A DNA stretch of 64,000 nucleotides from Arctopsyche grandis (Eukaryota > Arthropoda > Insecta > Trichoptera > Hydropsychidae): assembly GCF_051622035.1 (NCBI RefSeq), contig NC_135364.1, positions 25,536,501 through 25,600,500 of the forward strand. Reading direction: 5' to 3'. The translations under genes and the position numbers were made by a program. Below the pieces are notes generated by a model. That model was given only the letters and a program-made list of their open reading frames with translations, had not been told where the DNA came from and did no database searches. Positions 34,966 through 46,102 of this stretch are shown in pieces (position 1 is the first letter of the stretch; each line of letters opens with the position of its first letter).

Positions 34966-35300
34966 ATTTACTTTATCTATGTACGTAGAAGCAATAGATG
35001 CAGTTTTGTGATCTTGCGAAAATTCGAACTCGAGATTTTGACTAAATCGAAATCAGAATCGATCACTGATCACGTTTTCATGGTCTATATAAGTTTTTGA
35101 ACACCGTTCGTCCTATCAAACAGAAACTTAGCATCGGTTACTGAAATTCTTATCGATATCGGAAATGGTACCTCTTCTTATAGGTGTCCTCTTAAGTTTT
35201 TGAATTCAATTATCTCCCAAGCCGCCAACCGATTCAGACTGAAATTTTTTTTACATGTAATATAAATTATAAATTTTATATCCTAATATTTTTACTTCAA
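34966..35300 (+). repeat. Dispersed repeat B
   Basis: TTTACTTTATCTATGTACGT, AATAGATGCAGTTTTGTGAT, CGAAAATTCGAACTCGA, TGATCACGTTTTCATG recur at 47905-48145 (two copies in tandem) and, reversed, at 52345-52445. The CAACCGATTCAGACTGAAAT block here is typical of mobile-element debris; class unknown. Confidence 0.55.
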
Positions 35301-35639
35301 CCGGAAGTAGTACCTTTACTTTAGTTATTTTCCCTTCTGAAGGAGAAAGAATGGAGAGCGTGATTAGATTGATGATTTTGGAGGTTGAATTTGATTTTTG
35401 GTTTATGAATCAACAATTATTGTACCAGTAAAACCTTTTTTGATTTTTAAATTAAAATAATCTTGCCAGAAAAATCATCTTAGATATATGTATGTAGGAT
35501 AAATTATTCGACTTCGGCTGATATTTGAACAACCAAAGCTGTGTTTGATTTTGCAATATTGACAGTTCATGGATTTTCGTTGTATTTTGATGACTTTGGA
35601 GGGATTTAATTTTTGGTTTGATGTTTCAATAATTACTGT

Positions 35640-36420
35640 CAGATACTTATTGGCAAAATCTAACAGGAGATGTCCAATTTGGGTGTTTAAATTCAATCAT
35701 CCAAGATATTAACAGAATCGAATAAGTTTGTCGAATAAGATCACGACCAACAATTGCTCAACCAGTAATATATGTACACTATGGTTAATTACGCGATACT
35801 GTCATCGAATGGATTTTAATGGTCTGTTAACAATATACAATACATAAATTGGTATTAAAATTAATGCATACTATTTATACTATCCACAGAGGTATCCATT
35901 AACACCCTTCAAGAAGGTACCAATGTTATTAACACCTCTAATGTTTTCAGGAAGGGCACTATATGTACATATATTTGAACACCTCTGTGGAAAACACCCT
36001 TTCTTAACTCTACCTATAGTTAATTTATTCCTATTTCTGGGTTTATTATTATGCATATATCTATTCCTAATTATGTTATTGTTAAAATATCTCTGTAATT
36101 TATTATTACTAAGCTTATATACAAATTTCAAAATGCTTACTTTTAGACTATTTCTAATATCCAACCATTTCAATTCATCTAAAATACTCTTAACATTCTT
36201 ACGTTTCCTCACATTCAAAATTGTACGCAATACCCTATTTTGAACTTTTTTAATTAAGACGTCAATCTAACAGGAAATGGTCGATCTGGATATTTAAATT
36301 ACAATCGTCAAAATCTTGCCACAAACAATTTCTCAACCATTAAGTTACACTATGGTTAATTACGCGATAGTATCATATATAATGGGTTTTCATTGTATAC
36401 CAATATACATATGTATACAC
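35640..36420. mobile_element. LINE fragment (-) between two copies of another repeat
   Basis: 35880-36250 (minus) encodes RTILNVRKRKNVKSILDELK, WLDIRNSLKVSILKFVYKLS ... RNRNKLTIGRVKKGCFPQRC and YSALPENIRGVNNIGTFLKG, the C-terminal part of another insect non-LTR element; open for 116 codons. On both sides lie copies of one repeat: 35645-35860 and 36258-36410 share ATCTAACAGGA, CTCAACCA, ACACTATGGTTAATTACGCG and ATGG-TTT-A-TG. The LINE may have inserted into a tandem pair, or carried duplication with it. Confidence 0.7.
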
Positions 36421-36637
36421 ATAAATATAGAAATATATATTATTTTTATATTATTATTATTATATTTTAAATATTTTTAGACTATCCATGATGGAATTTT
36501 TAAAATCGAGAAAAAGAAAAACAGATCAAAATACAATTGATTTTGGAGTTATGTGTATTTTAATTTATTATTATTGATTACTGATTTTTTATTATTGATT
36601 ATTGATTATTTATAAAGAATCCGATATATGTGTTATG

Positions 36638-36839
36638 GTTATTGGATTATTAGTCACACTGAGATCGCCCAAAAGACAATTTTTGCCTTGAAAATCGCGA
36701 ATACGGAATATTTGGCTCTCAAGTTCTCGTTAGTATGATAGTTATCGTTAGTATGATTGACTTTTTGGCTGTCAGATATTCCGTTATAGAGATTTTAGTT
36801 ACTTTTGGGCGAGCGCTTTGTGACCAATAATCACCGAAC
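36638..36839 (-). mobile_element. MITE family GGTTCGGTGATTA, copy 3
   Basis: Minus-strand start GGTTCGGTGATTATTGGTCA (36839 downward), end near 36638 with GGTTATTGGATTATTAGTCA on the plus strand as the inverted end. Contains a small internal duplication (TTAGTATGATAGTTATCG/TTAGTATGATTGAC). Inserted beside repeat A. Confidence 0.75.
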
Positions 36840-37145
36840 CATGTATTATTAATATCTACATTTCTGAACTCGTATTTTTCTGGCTGAAATAACTTAGCAT
36901 TGATACTGACTTTTTTCTAAAGATACTGTCAATTTTATATAATTTAAATCGTCGACTTAAGAGAGTCTTTAATTAATATTATGTATTAGATTTATTATGA
37001 GCATTTATAAGAATTGTAAATAGTTTTTTGAGCTCTTTTTCTTATTATGCTTTACATTAACATTAGAACAATATAATACTATGATTATTAACAAAATTAA
37101 ATTAATATTGTAAAATAGAAAATGATCAGTAGATCAGTAGCTAAT
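36840..37145 (+). repeat. Dispersed repeat A
   Basis: Matches 27235-27600 over more than 250 bp; ends at TCAGTAGATCAGTAGCTAAT. Confidence 0.65.
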
Positions 37146-37149
37146 AAGA

Positions 37150-38180
37150 TAGATTTTTTTTTTATTTTGTTAGGAAAATTTATAGTTTTATTAAATTACA
37201 AAATTGATAACAAAAAAAAAATTATTAAAAGAAAAACCATTTTAAAAATTTTCGCATATAAGTGAAAGAAAAAGAGAATTTAAACATTAAAAAATAAAAA
37301 ATAAAAATAACAATAAAGTAAGATAATTAGAAAAAACATAAAAATAAAAAATATTAAAAATAACAATATAATAAAATAATAATATAATAAAAATTCACAA
37401 TCACAATTACCAATTTACAACAATGTTAAGCATCAAAAAACAAATTCGCAACAATCACTCTAGCTTGGTCTGTATTAATATTTAATAATATCAAAATCAC
37501 AATTGGTAGAAATGAGTGTATTGATAGTGGAGCTTGCACGTCAGAATAAAACTATAAATATTTAAATATTAGAGATAACGAGAACCTATAGAGCAAATTT
37601 TATAAAATATAGAGTGAATTATAGGCGTTTAAACAATTAAAATCTGAAATAGCATATCAAGGCGAAAAGGTTGAAGATAGATTATGGTAGCCTTACGTAC
37701 CGTCATAAACGTCACCGTATCCGAGATTCTGGATATTTGTTCCGCATTGTATACGATATTTTATCTCCAACGTAATGGCAGACGATACATTAACGTATGT
37801 TGATGACCAAAATGAGCAATATGGCAAAGTATGAAAACGATCGGATAAGAGATAAAAATGACCACTGACACGAAAGCCATGTGAAACCTAAAGGAGGTAT
37901 GTAAAAATGAGCTTCTTTCATAATATTAGAAAATATATTAGGGACGTAAAGGAGCTCATTACACCTGGTCGTTCTACATATTAGGCACACGCAATGATAG
38001 TCTACTCAATAAATGAGGACAGTCAATCGAGTCGTAGAGGATGTTCAAAGTTGTTAAGATATCAGCTATATTCCCTCCTTTTGGCAAGTGGAAGCAGATG
38101 TTGACACCTAAACGGTGACAGATCCAAAACGGCTACCGATGTACCTCAAGAATCTTTTCCGGATGCGCTCCAATCTGTCC
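37150..38180. other. No supported gene
   Basis: 37150-37440 is an A-rich stretch. 37640-38170 is more mixed and may be old transposon sequence (ends CGGATGCGCTCCAATCTGTC, like a retroelement), but no frame is readable. Confidence 0.35.
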
Positions 38181-38184
38181 AATC

Positions 38185-38310
38185 TATTTTAATTAAAATT
38201 GTAAAATAGAAAATGATCAGTAGATCAGTAGCTATTCAAATAGATATAAGATGTATTGTGAACATAATTTAGTAATAATAAAAAGTATTTAAAATCAAAA
38301 ATATAATATT
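38185..38310 (+). repeat. Dispersed repeat A, 3' part
   Basis: TTGTAAAATAGAAAATGATC, AGTAGATCAGTAGCTATTCA, TAAGATGTATTGTGAACATA, AATAATAAAAAGTATTTAAA. Confidence 0.65.
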
Positions 38311-38314
38311 TGTA

Positions 38315-38473
38315 TCCTTGGCGGGGGGATATTTGTACGGGGGTTATTGTCCAGGGGGTTTTTGACCAGGGATACCGACCGGATGCGGTACGCGCCCTGT
38401 CGGAAAACTCAACGGGAAAATCTTCGTACATCACGACTCATACATCCGGGGGCGCACGACCGATAACGGCCGC

Positions 38474-38504
<31 letters not shown>

Positions 38505-38967
38505 GTCGACGGCCGCTGCTAGAGCGACCGACCGACAATAGCAACAGTGGTAAGAGCGGCATTGCAGTGTATAAGGCAGTGTCTTGCTCAACAGCTCGCA
38601 GTCGCGAACGTAGAGCGTTGGTGAGGGCACGCGCCTCGCCGGAAACGCTCCAGTCACACCGGAAGTCTGGAAGTGACGCGCGGAAGTGGACCGGGGAAAA
38701 CTCACACCCCCTCCCCAGTACACTTAGCGCGTTTTAGTCCACGACTTTTCCGCGAAATCGACCCGACAAGTGCTTCGACAAGTGAAACGAATTTGAGTGT
38801 TATTGAAATCTATACACACATATACATACATCAAAAACACGTCAAATTTCATACATGTTCAATCGTCCAGTGTCTCTAGTGTCGAAAATGAACGCCTCTC
38901 AGGAGAGGAAAATCGTCTGATAGTGGGAAATTGGGCGCCTCGCTTCAGGTGCAGCTAACTTGCAGCG
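38315..38967 (+). promoter_or_regulatory. GC/CpG-rich promoter and leader
   Basis: The longest GC- and CpG-rich stretch of the window (38315-38790), in contrast to its AT-rich surroundings. It holds an ATC trinucleotide repeat (38478-38506) and a TATA-like TGTATAAGGCAG near 38570. Downstream leader sequence contains at least one upstream open frame (ATG at about 38853, 21 codons, MFNRPVSLVSKMNASQERKI and one more residue). It leads into the coding exon at 38968. The position of transcription start is not visible. Confidence 0.55.
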
Positions 38968-39009
38968 ATGCCCTCTAAAGAGGCTGTGATCACAGTACTT
39001 ATCACTGCT
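38968..39009 (+). CDS. First coding exon of an unidentified gene
   Basis: ATG in good context (GCAGCGATGCC) begins MPSKEAVITVLITA, 14 codons, ending in phase 0 at a consensus donor (GCT|GTAAGTAC). The hydrophobic VITVLITA could start a signal peptide or membrane anchor completed by exon 2. I found no matching second exon in the following 25 kb, so the first intron is probably very long and the rest lies beyond the window; alternatively the second exon is too short to see. Function unknown. Confidence 0.5.
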
Positions 39010-41910
39010 GTAAGTACTTTGCTAATATTATTACATCATTATGTATTGTAAGTTTCGATACGCCTACGTTTACAGCCTTTTACTTATGACCGTATCGCAC
39101 CGGTGCAACGCAATGCATTTGAAATGTTATCATGCGAATCGTACGCAGGTTTTGCACTGTTTAGATGATGCAATTTTTAAGTTTGTATTATTTATGATAC
39201 GCTCTCGATATTATTTATGGTCTCGGGTTTTTTTTCTCGATCAAATGTCAAGCCAATTTAAATGCACTGCATTAGACTCGTACCGTCTTTATCCTTGTTT
39301 TGTTTTTAATTGGAAGACCTTTAAAAACATGTTAGTATATATTATAAAACAAACATAGGCGTTGTATTGTATTTTATAATATAAAAAAGAACTTAATCTA
39401 ACCTAAATCTAATCAAAAGTGACAGCAATGCCCTAGATTAGATGTGAAATTTAATACCTTATAAAATGATCTTCTATAAGGATGTAAAAAGTTGTCTTTT
39501 TTTAAATTTGTAGATATTTAAAAGCATGTTAGAATTTATAAGGTATGTTATATAATACGTAAACGAACTTAACCTAACTTTAAACACAATCAAATATGAT
39601 AACAATCGCGTACACTTAACGTTGTTTACAATTGCAGTTTTGAAGTGAAATAATTCATGTTACATTTTGAAATAATCACAGTGATTGTATTGAATCGTAT
39701 AATTTTCTTGCCAGTTGGACTTAAGCGTTTCGTTTAAATTACACACCGTTTCAGATAAGTTTAAAAATAAAATAAGACGATTTCGGTCTGAAATAAGACA
39801 TACGTACGTAGCTATTAAGGCCAACCTTCGTCCTTAATAATGACCCTATATCAAATGTCAATTGATGCAGAAAAAAAATCACCAACGAGTACAGATATTA
39901 CAAGCAAATAACGAGACATTGCGTTTTAGGAGAAAGGATTTGCATGACATTGAGCCAATAGCAAAACGTTGTCAACTAAGTATGTGATTGCTGCAAAACT
40001 AACGTGTAATTTTGATTGACATTCGATTGGATTATCACTAATAGCACGTATAGCTTTTTTAAACAATTCCAATTCAAAAACAACGTATCTATTGACGATA
40101 AAATCTGAAGCAATAGCTTAAAAGTGTATTTAAAGTAAGACAAATGGGGATCACGTCGTAATTCATAACTTCGGAAGAGTGTGTAGGATTGAAAAAGAAA
40201 AAAATAAATGAAACACTAATCGTAGGTGGATCAAACGGCTTCAGATTGCAATTTATATCCATCTCGAATTAAAAAGATTTTTTTTTTGTTAAATCTGCAT
40301 ACGTTTTTTTGCGTAGAACTGTATCAGTCTGCGATATATAGAGACAACGGTTAAGTTGAAGGCCGTTCAAATTTAATTCTTACATCAAGTGTGCAAGTTT
40401 GACGTTATCCTGACTAGTTTTTCGACCTTTCTATTAATGACAGGGTTTTAATTGATGATTTGAATCCGACTATAGCGCGTCGAATAATAAATATATCAGA
40501 TTAAAGATCGCTTATGATAATGTCATCCATTTTGTTGTACGTTTTGAAAGTTTCGCAGACAACGCGTATCAATTATGAAATCGTACAATTTTGAATAATT
40601 TACGTCAGCGATAAGAAACTCTAAATGCATGCATATAAAGCAATATTTAACCCAGTTCGTGACAATAATCGGCTTAGTTATGAAGTTAAATTAGTGACAG
40701 CTAACAAAAGAAATTATGCAATCTTTACTGATTTACTATTTGAATTGAACTTATATAAAAAAAACTCATGCTGTATTATGATATTAAAATATTTCGTAGT
40801 AAAATCGGTGATAAATTTAACGCTAATGATGTTCTGTTTAATGCATTGTTTTGAAATGAAACATTCGAGTGATTTACATGCCGGAACTGCATTTCAAATG
40901 CGGTTATCCGCATCGAATCAAAAATGCATTGGTTTTTTTGCACGGTTTACCTGCGGGTCAAGGTCGAAATATTTACCTCATAAATAATCAGAATTTCCTT
41001 ATTACTAATAATATGTATATATTTTTTTTAAAATAAAAATACAGAAGCAAATAGCTGTTAAAATTTCAACGTGTCAAAATAAGATTCCTCCACATTAATA
41101 TGAAAAAAGTTTTAAATTTTTCTTTTTTTATTGTTTTACGTCTGCAAAAAACCTCTTTTGATATGTTGAAAATGCTGTTTCAGGTTTTACGTGTATGTGA
41201 TAGTAGATATTGACAATGTTTCTGAACAAAGTGAATTTTTTTATTGTTGCTAGCTGAGCGCTCAATGGGTGTGGAATTTTTATCCATGTTTCCGTATTGA
41301 AAGTTTAGTATTTTGAAAGGTAATATAAATGAAATCAATTTAGCACACGAAGAGCGACTGTCGTATATTTTAACTTGGTCTAATATTAAAAATATTAAAA
41401 AATAGTACAAGCGTCAAAAATCAATTTTTACAGATTGCTAAATACGTGCATATATGTATGTATTTGAAAGCGGCAAAAGTCCACTTTTCTTCATTTCGAG
41501 AAATATTTCGCCAAACATTAAATACAATGTTTTACATTTAACACTATTTAAAAATACTGGTGGCCTTTAATACGTTTATTCTGCTTTTCCGAGATTCTGG
41601 AAAAACCGAATTAAAATAAAATTTGTGAATTAAGTCAACATAAATAATCTTTTTGGAACTGAAAATTGGACTTTTGCCATTTTTATATATATTAGAAACT
41701 TTCTTACTAACACGGCTTCATTATGATACTCATTTGATATTCTGGTTTTTATTAAATTGAAAAAAATAATAAGATTCTTGGTAGCATCTTGCTTTGTTCA
41801 AAGATATGTACATACGTAAGCAAACTTGTCAGAGATTCGTTGTATGGAATTTTCGCCTAAGGCGATATTCAAAGATATAAATAAACCCGTCCTTTTATAT
41901 GTAAATATAG
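39010..41910 (+). other. Probable long intron; no exon recognised
   Basis: AT-rich sequence with occasional less AT-rich parts (40620-40985 carries words such as TGCATTTCAAATGCGG and ATGCATTG). No coding exon or named repeat found. Confidence 0.35.
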
Positions 41911-42292
41911 ATAGCCAGCAGTATGGCTCGGTGGTTGCATTTATGTTTAGCGCCGAGAGGTTCGATCCCGTGCTAATCTTTAATCGTTTCCCTTTCAGAG
42001 TTTGCCAATTTATCTGAATTCATTGTTGAAACGGTTCCTCAAATTGGCAAAAGTCATCCAACTTGCTGTCACAAATATCTGAATTTGATTTATGTACAAT
42101 ATGTAAAGTCTAAATCCATAGATGATGGATTAATTAATTGTTAACTTTGTGTTCTTCAGTCTCTCGAAATACAGCGATTTATGTGATAAAAAATGCTGCA
42201 ATGTTTGTAATTAATTGTCTAGGAAGGCGCATTTAGGTTTTTCTGTTAGGCCTTCCTGATATATGTATATCTATGTAAAATTAAATTAAAAC
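41911..42292 (+). mobile_element. SINE, near full length
   Basis: Head TAGCCAGCAGTATGGCTCGG, B-box region GAGGTTCGATCCC, body TTTCAGAGTTTGCCAATTTA and GAAACGGTTCC, tail GGAAGGCGCATTTAGG ... AGGCCTTCCTGATATATG then A-rich. Confidence 0.82.
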
Positions 42293-42354
42293 ATTATAAT
42301 ACAGGGAAAGGAATATTCATTTCTTCAAATAGATAATTTGTTAAAATTTACGTA

Positions 42355-42575
42355 CAAGTGCATAGATGTCTAAATCCATAGATGTCTCTATTAATCAATT
42401 AATTAATTAATTAATTAATTAAGTAATTGTTAACTTCGTGTTCTCTCGAACTTCGCCTCTCGAAATACAGCGATTTATGTGATAAAAATGCTGCAATGTT
42501 TGTAATTAATTGTCTAGGAAGGCGCATTTGGGTTAGGCCTTCCTGGTATACATCTGTATAAAAATAAAATAAAAT
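42355..42575 (+). mobile_element. SINE 3' half
   Basis: Repeats the second half of the preceding SINE (CATAGATGTCTCTATTAATC, AAATACAGCGATTTATGTGA, GGAAGGCGCATTTGGGTTAG, GCCTTCCTGGTATACATC). An (AATT)n run lies at 42396-42422. Probably a separate truncated insertion or a local duplication. Confidence 0.75.
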
Positions 42576-42579
42576 ATAA

Positions 42580-43540
42580 ATTAAAATAGTAGTAACTCAT
42601 TGATTCAATCAACGATAAGCTTTTGTCATAATAATTCAAATTTATTGCAAATTCGATCATCTCAAGCAACCGAATAAAAACTTTCATTTGACATTACTAG
42701 ATAAATGTAAACGGCGTTTTAATACAACAATTTCATTAATCGTAAGTTTGAATGTCAACGCTTTTATAGGTTATAGTTCGCACATTATAATAGAATGCAC
42801 TCTCGTTTCGTTCCATTATTATTATTTCAACTAACCTTGTTTCAATGCAAATGTTATATAATCGAACAGAGACAGTCTCCTTATTGAATAGAGAATGCGC
42901 GCTTTGAACTTGTACCAGATGCGCGTTTTACATACAGGCGATAAATCTCGATCATCTCGTTCGATCCCATTCATCACGGACGATTAGAGATGAAAATCCC
43001 GACCTTAAATCATCACACGATCTGCATGCAAATTGCGCCGCATTTAAATACCCACCCGCAATGCTCGAATGCAAACAAGATCGCTGACGCATTTGACTGG
43101 CAGCAAATGTTAAATGTTGGCAGAATACAATGTATGTAAATTGTCCAATAGAGTTAAATGCGAAAGCTTTTGTGAGAAGATCTCGCAAAAACACTTTAGG
43201 ATGTTGCGTTGGAAGTATCATTATTGTGTGTACGAAGGAATTCATGCATCCTAATGAGATGGCGAAGCAACCGAGCGAGATGTCCGTTGCATTGGTTTTG
43301 AATGTCAGTTGAAAATTAAGGGTTATTTGCGAGAAAATGTTGCTATTAAATAAAATGGGTTTTATATTGGACGTATATTTAAAAAGAGCGGTTTGATTTT
43401 TTATTACTTGAAAAACCTATAATAAACTGATGAATTAATTAATTGAAATCGATTTCGTACCGATAAAAATTGGTTTACGATTTAATTGTATTGACTGGAT
43501 GTTGGGAACTTATGAGCCGATATAGGGTCTAGATTATTTC
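42580..43540. other. No gene; less AT-rich island (42.9-43.3 kb)
   Basis: 42880-43300 is less AT-rich than its flanks and rich in TGCAT, CATTTAAAT and GATC words, without a splice-consistent coding frame. Candidate conserved non-coding (enhancer) element. Confidence 0.35.
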
Positions 43541-43548
43541 ATGACATT

Positions 43549-44002
43549 TTTTTTTTTTATTACATTTTATACCAGGAAGGCCTTACAGATAAACCCCCAA
43601 TGCGCCTTTCTGGCCAATTACAAACAATGCAGCATTTTAATTACACAAGTCGCTGAATTACGAGACACTGAAAAACTCGCAAATCAACGAGACATCTATG
43701 AATTGTACATAAATTTTATTGTACATTAATCATAATCAAATAGTGGCGACTTAGTAGGTAGGAAGGTCTTCAGAAAATTTTAATCGGAAACGGTTTTAAC
43801 ATTGAAATCAGAGAAATTGGCAAACTCTGATAGGAAACTATCGACCTGAAGTCACAAATATCCAGGTCTGACCTGCAGCACTCCAGATATACTCTTTCTT
43901 TCTTTCTAAAATTCTTTTCAATCGAGGTCAGCTCATGGGATCGATCCCGGCACCTCTCGATGTTAGGCAGAAGCTTAACGACCGAGCTATGCTGCTGGCT
44001 AT
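43549..44002 (-). mobile_element. tRNA-derived SINE, full length
   Basis: Minus strand: head AGCCAGCAGCATAGCTCGGT, B box GGGATCGATCCC, body with AGGTCAGACCTGGATATTTG and TCAGAGTTTGCCAATTTCTC, tail AGGCCTTCCTGGTATAAAAT. A (TTTC)n run at 43906-43917 interrupts the middle. Confidence 0.85.
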
Positions 44003-44198
44003 AAGAAATATAGACGAATCGCCCGGCGTTGCTCAAGCGAGCGAAAGTTTGAAATTTTGTGTCACTCCGAGCTACAATTTCTAATTGAGATCAGAAAGTA
44101 TTTCAAATTTGGTGATTTTCAATTAAAAAAACTGTAGATTTGCATTTTATTTACATTTATAGACTAGACGAATCGCTCAGTATTTCTCGGGTGGCTTG

Positions 44199-44471
44199 AG
44201 GGCGAAAACACACAGCGATGAACGGCACACCATGTGCATGGCTCCCCGCTGTGGGTGGTCTCCTATATTTCTTAAAATATGGGATACACCGTTATCGATC
44301 ACTGTCAAGCAAGGATACAATTTTACCGAAAACACTTCAGAGGGTAGTTTTGGGGCGGGTCATGCCGGGCGTTCCATGAATATGTGCAAGACACGGCCCA
44401 TTTTATTCGCATATTTAAAAGTATCTAAAAAAACCACGTGCCACGTGCACCGCTGTGTATTTTCGCCCTAA
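44199..44471 (+). mobile_element. TIR MITE, family AGGGCGAAAACACACAGCG
   Basis: 273 bp. Left end AGGGCGAAAACACACAGCG, right end CGCTGTGTATTTTCGCCCT. Interior GTTATCGATCACTGTCAAGC and CACGTGCCACGTGCACCG. Diverged, reversed sister at 1716-1990. The 91-codon open frame across it is not a gene. Superfamily unknown; no clear target duplication. Confidence 0.82.
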
Positions 44472-44550
44472 TTTTTCTTTGGCTTTGGGCAAGAACCGTC
44501 TAAGGTTTAAATTAAAAATACCGAAATATAGTGTATTATATACATATACA

Positions 44551-44885
44551 TAGCTACAGACTAGTGCACTGGTAGAGCCATTTCATACTAGTAGAGAGGT
44601 CGTGGGCTCAAGTCCCGGCCAAATACGCTGCTGGCGAGATCTTGAAGTTATTAAACACAGATCAACCGTTTTCTGTTTTTTTTTCGATTTTTCTAGCTCA
44701 ATTTATGTGGCGAATCCAATAAATCGGTATCTTCCACCTCACTTTTTCTCATTTGAGCTATTAGAATCTCGAATTTGTTGAATCTTATAAAATGCTACCT
44801 ACATAATGCATTTCTCGTAAATTTTCTGTTTATCAAAATTTTGTTGATTGTCTATAGATGTCTCATATTATATTTTCATAAAATG
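44551..44885 (+). mobile_element. SINE, second tRNA-head type
   Basis: Head GACTAGTGCACTGGTAGAGC with B box GGGCTCAAGTCCC, linker CGCTGCTGGCGAGATC, then a body (TCTAGCTCAATTTATGTGGC, AATCGGTATCTTCCACCTCA, GAATCTCGAATTTGTTGAAT, TTGATTGTCTATAGATGTCT) shared with 52590-52800 and in part 16690-16850. Different body from the GGCCTTCCTGG family. Confidence 0.7.
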
Positions 44886-44889
44886 TACA

Positions 44890-45600
44890 AAATTAATCTT
44901 ACCATATTAGTCGCCTTGGGGTAATATTCCTTTCATGGCATATATGATTTACATATGTAAGTAATAAAATATATACTTTAATTTTCATATTTGAGTTCGA
45001 TATAAATATTTTATAATTTTTAAATACTAAATAATTTGTACCTATACAAATATATATTTGGAAATGTGGACGAAATTTGATTTAAGATTATTAAGGTTTA
45101 TGATTTTCCTATTTTTTTACATTGATTGGTTGATAGGATTTTGACATATGTACATACATACATATATACATACATACGTGAAACATTGAAATTAGTGAAA
45201 CGTAAAATTATGTGCAATAATTTGAATTTATGAAAAAAAGTTAATATAAATATTTAAATTAGATATATGTATGTAATTTGCATTTCTATATAGCAATACA
45301 TATTATTGAATTGAACTTAACTCAACCTTTAAACTGAATAAACATGGATGAAACAAACAATTTGGCTTTTTATATAAGCGATCACTTCCGGTTAATAAAA
45401 ATATCATTGATAAAAGTATCATTGTTGCCGATTTTTAATTTGTTAAAAAGATCTATCTAGTATAAAACAATACAATAGGTATTTGATTCATATTTTAAAT
45501 TTTCTACACTTAGCATATTTATTTCATATTACTTATTAGTTTGGTTACATAGTGATATGGGAAAAATTAGCACAAAGTTTTGGCTACTAATTTATAATAT
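44890..45600. other. AT-rich, no recognised feature
   Basis: Includes ATACATACATAT-type microsatellite (45147-45178). No gene. Confidence 0.35.
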
Positions 45601-45604
45601 TTAT

Positions 45605-46038
45605 TCATTTATTTTTACATATATACCAGGAAGGCTCGACAGGAAGACCCCAATGCGCCTTCCTGTACAATTAATTACAAACAATGCAGCATTTTATTAT
45701 TACATAAATCACTGTATTTCCAGAAGCTGAAGAACACGAAATAACAATTAATTAATTAATTGATTACAGAATTAATCCACTGAGACATTTGTGGATTTAG
45801 ATTTTGTACATATTTTTTACAAATTATACACACAATAAATACAGAAGATTTGTGACAACAGGAAAGATGATTTTTTGCCAATTTTGGGAAATGTTTCAAC
45901 AATGATCAGATGCAATTGGCAAACTCTGATAAGAGACGATCGATTTGGAGTCACAAATACCCCCAAATCTAACCAGCAGTGTAGCGGATCGAACCCACTG
46001 ATCACTTGGTGCTAAACCACATTAAGCCACACTGCCAC

Positions 46039-46042
<4 letters not shown>
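45605..46042 (-). mobile_element. tRNA-derived SINE
   Basis: Minus strand: head GGCAGTGTGGCTTAATGTGG, B box GGGTTCGATCC, body CAGAGTTTGCCAATTGCATC, tail AGGAAGGCGCATTGGGG ... CCTTCCTGGTATATATG. Its head adjoins the (TA)n tract. Confidence 0.8.

Positions 46043-46100
<58 letters not shown>
46043..46100. repeat. (TA)n microsatellite
   Basis: About 29 uninterrupted TA dinucleotides directly beside the SINE head. Confidence 0.97.

Positions 46101-46102
<2 letters not shown>

Noticed and set aside
38409-38723. 104-codon open frame (-) with a poly-Asp run
   Set aside because: The Asp run is the complement of the ATC microsatellite in the promoter; no splice or domain support.
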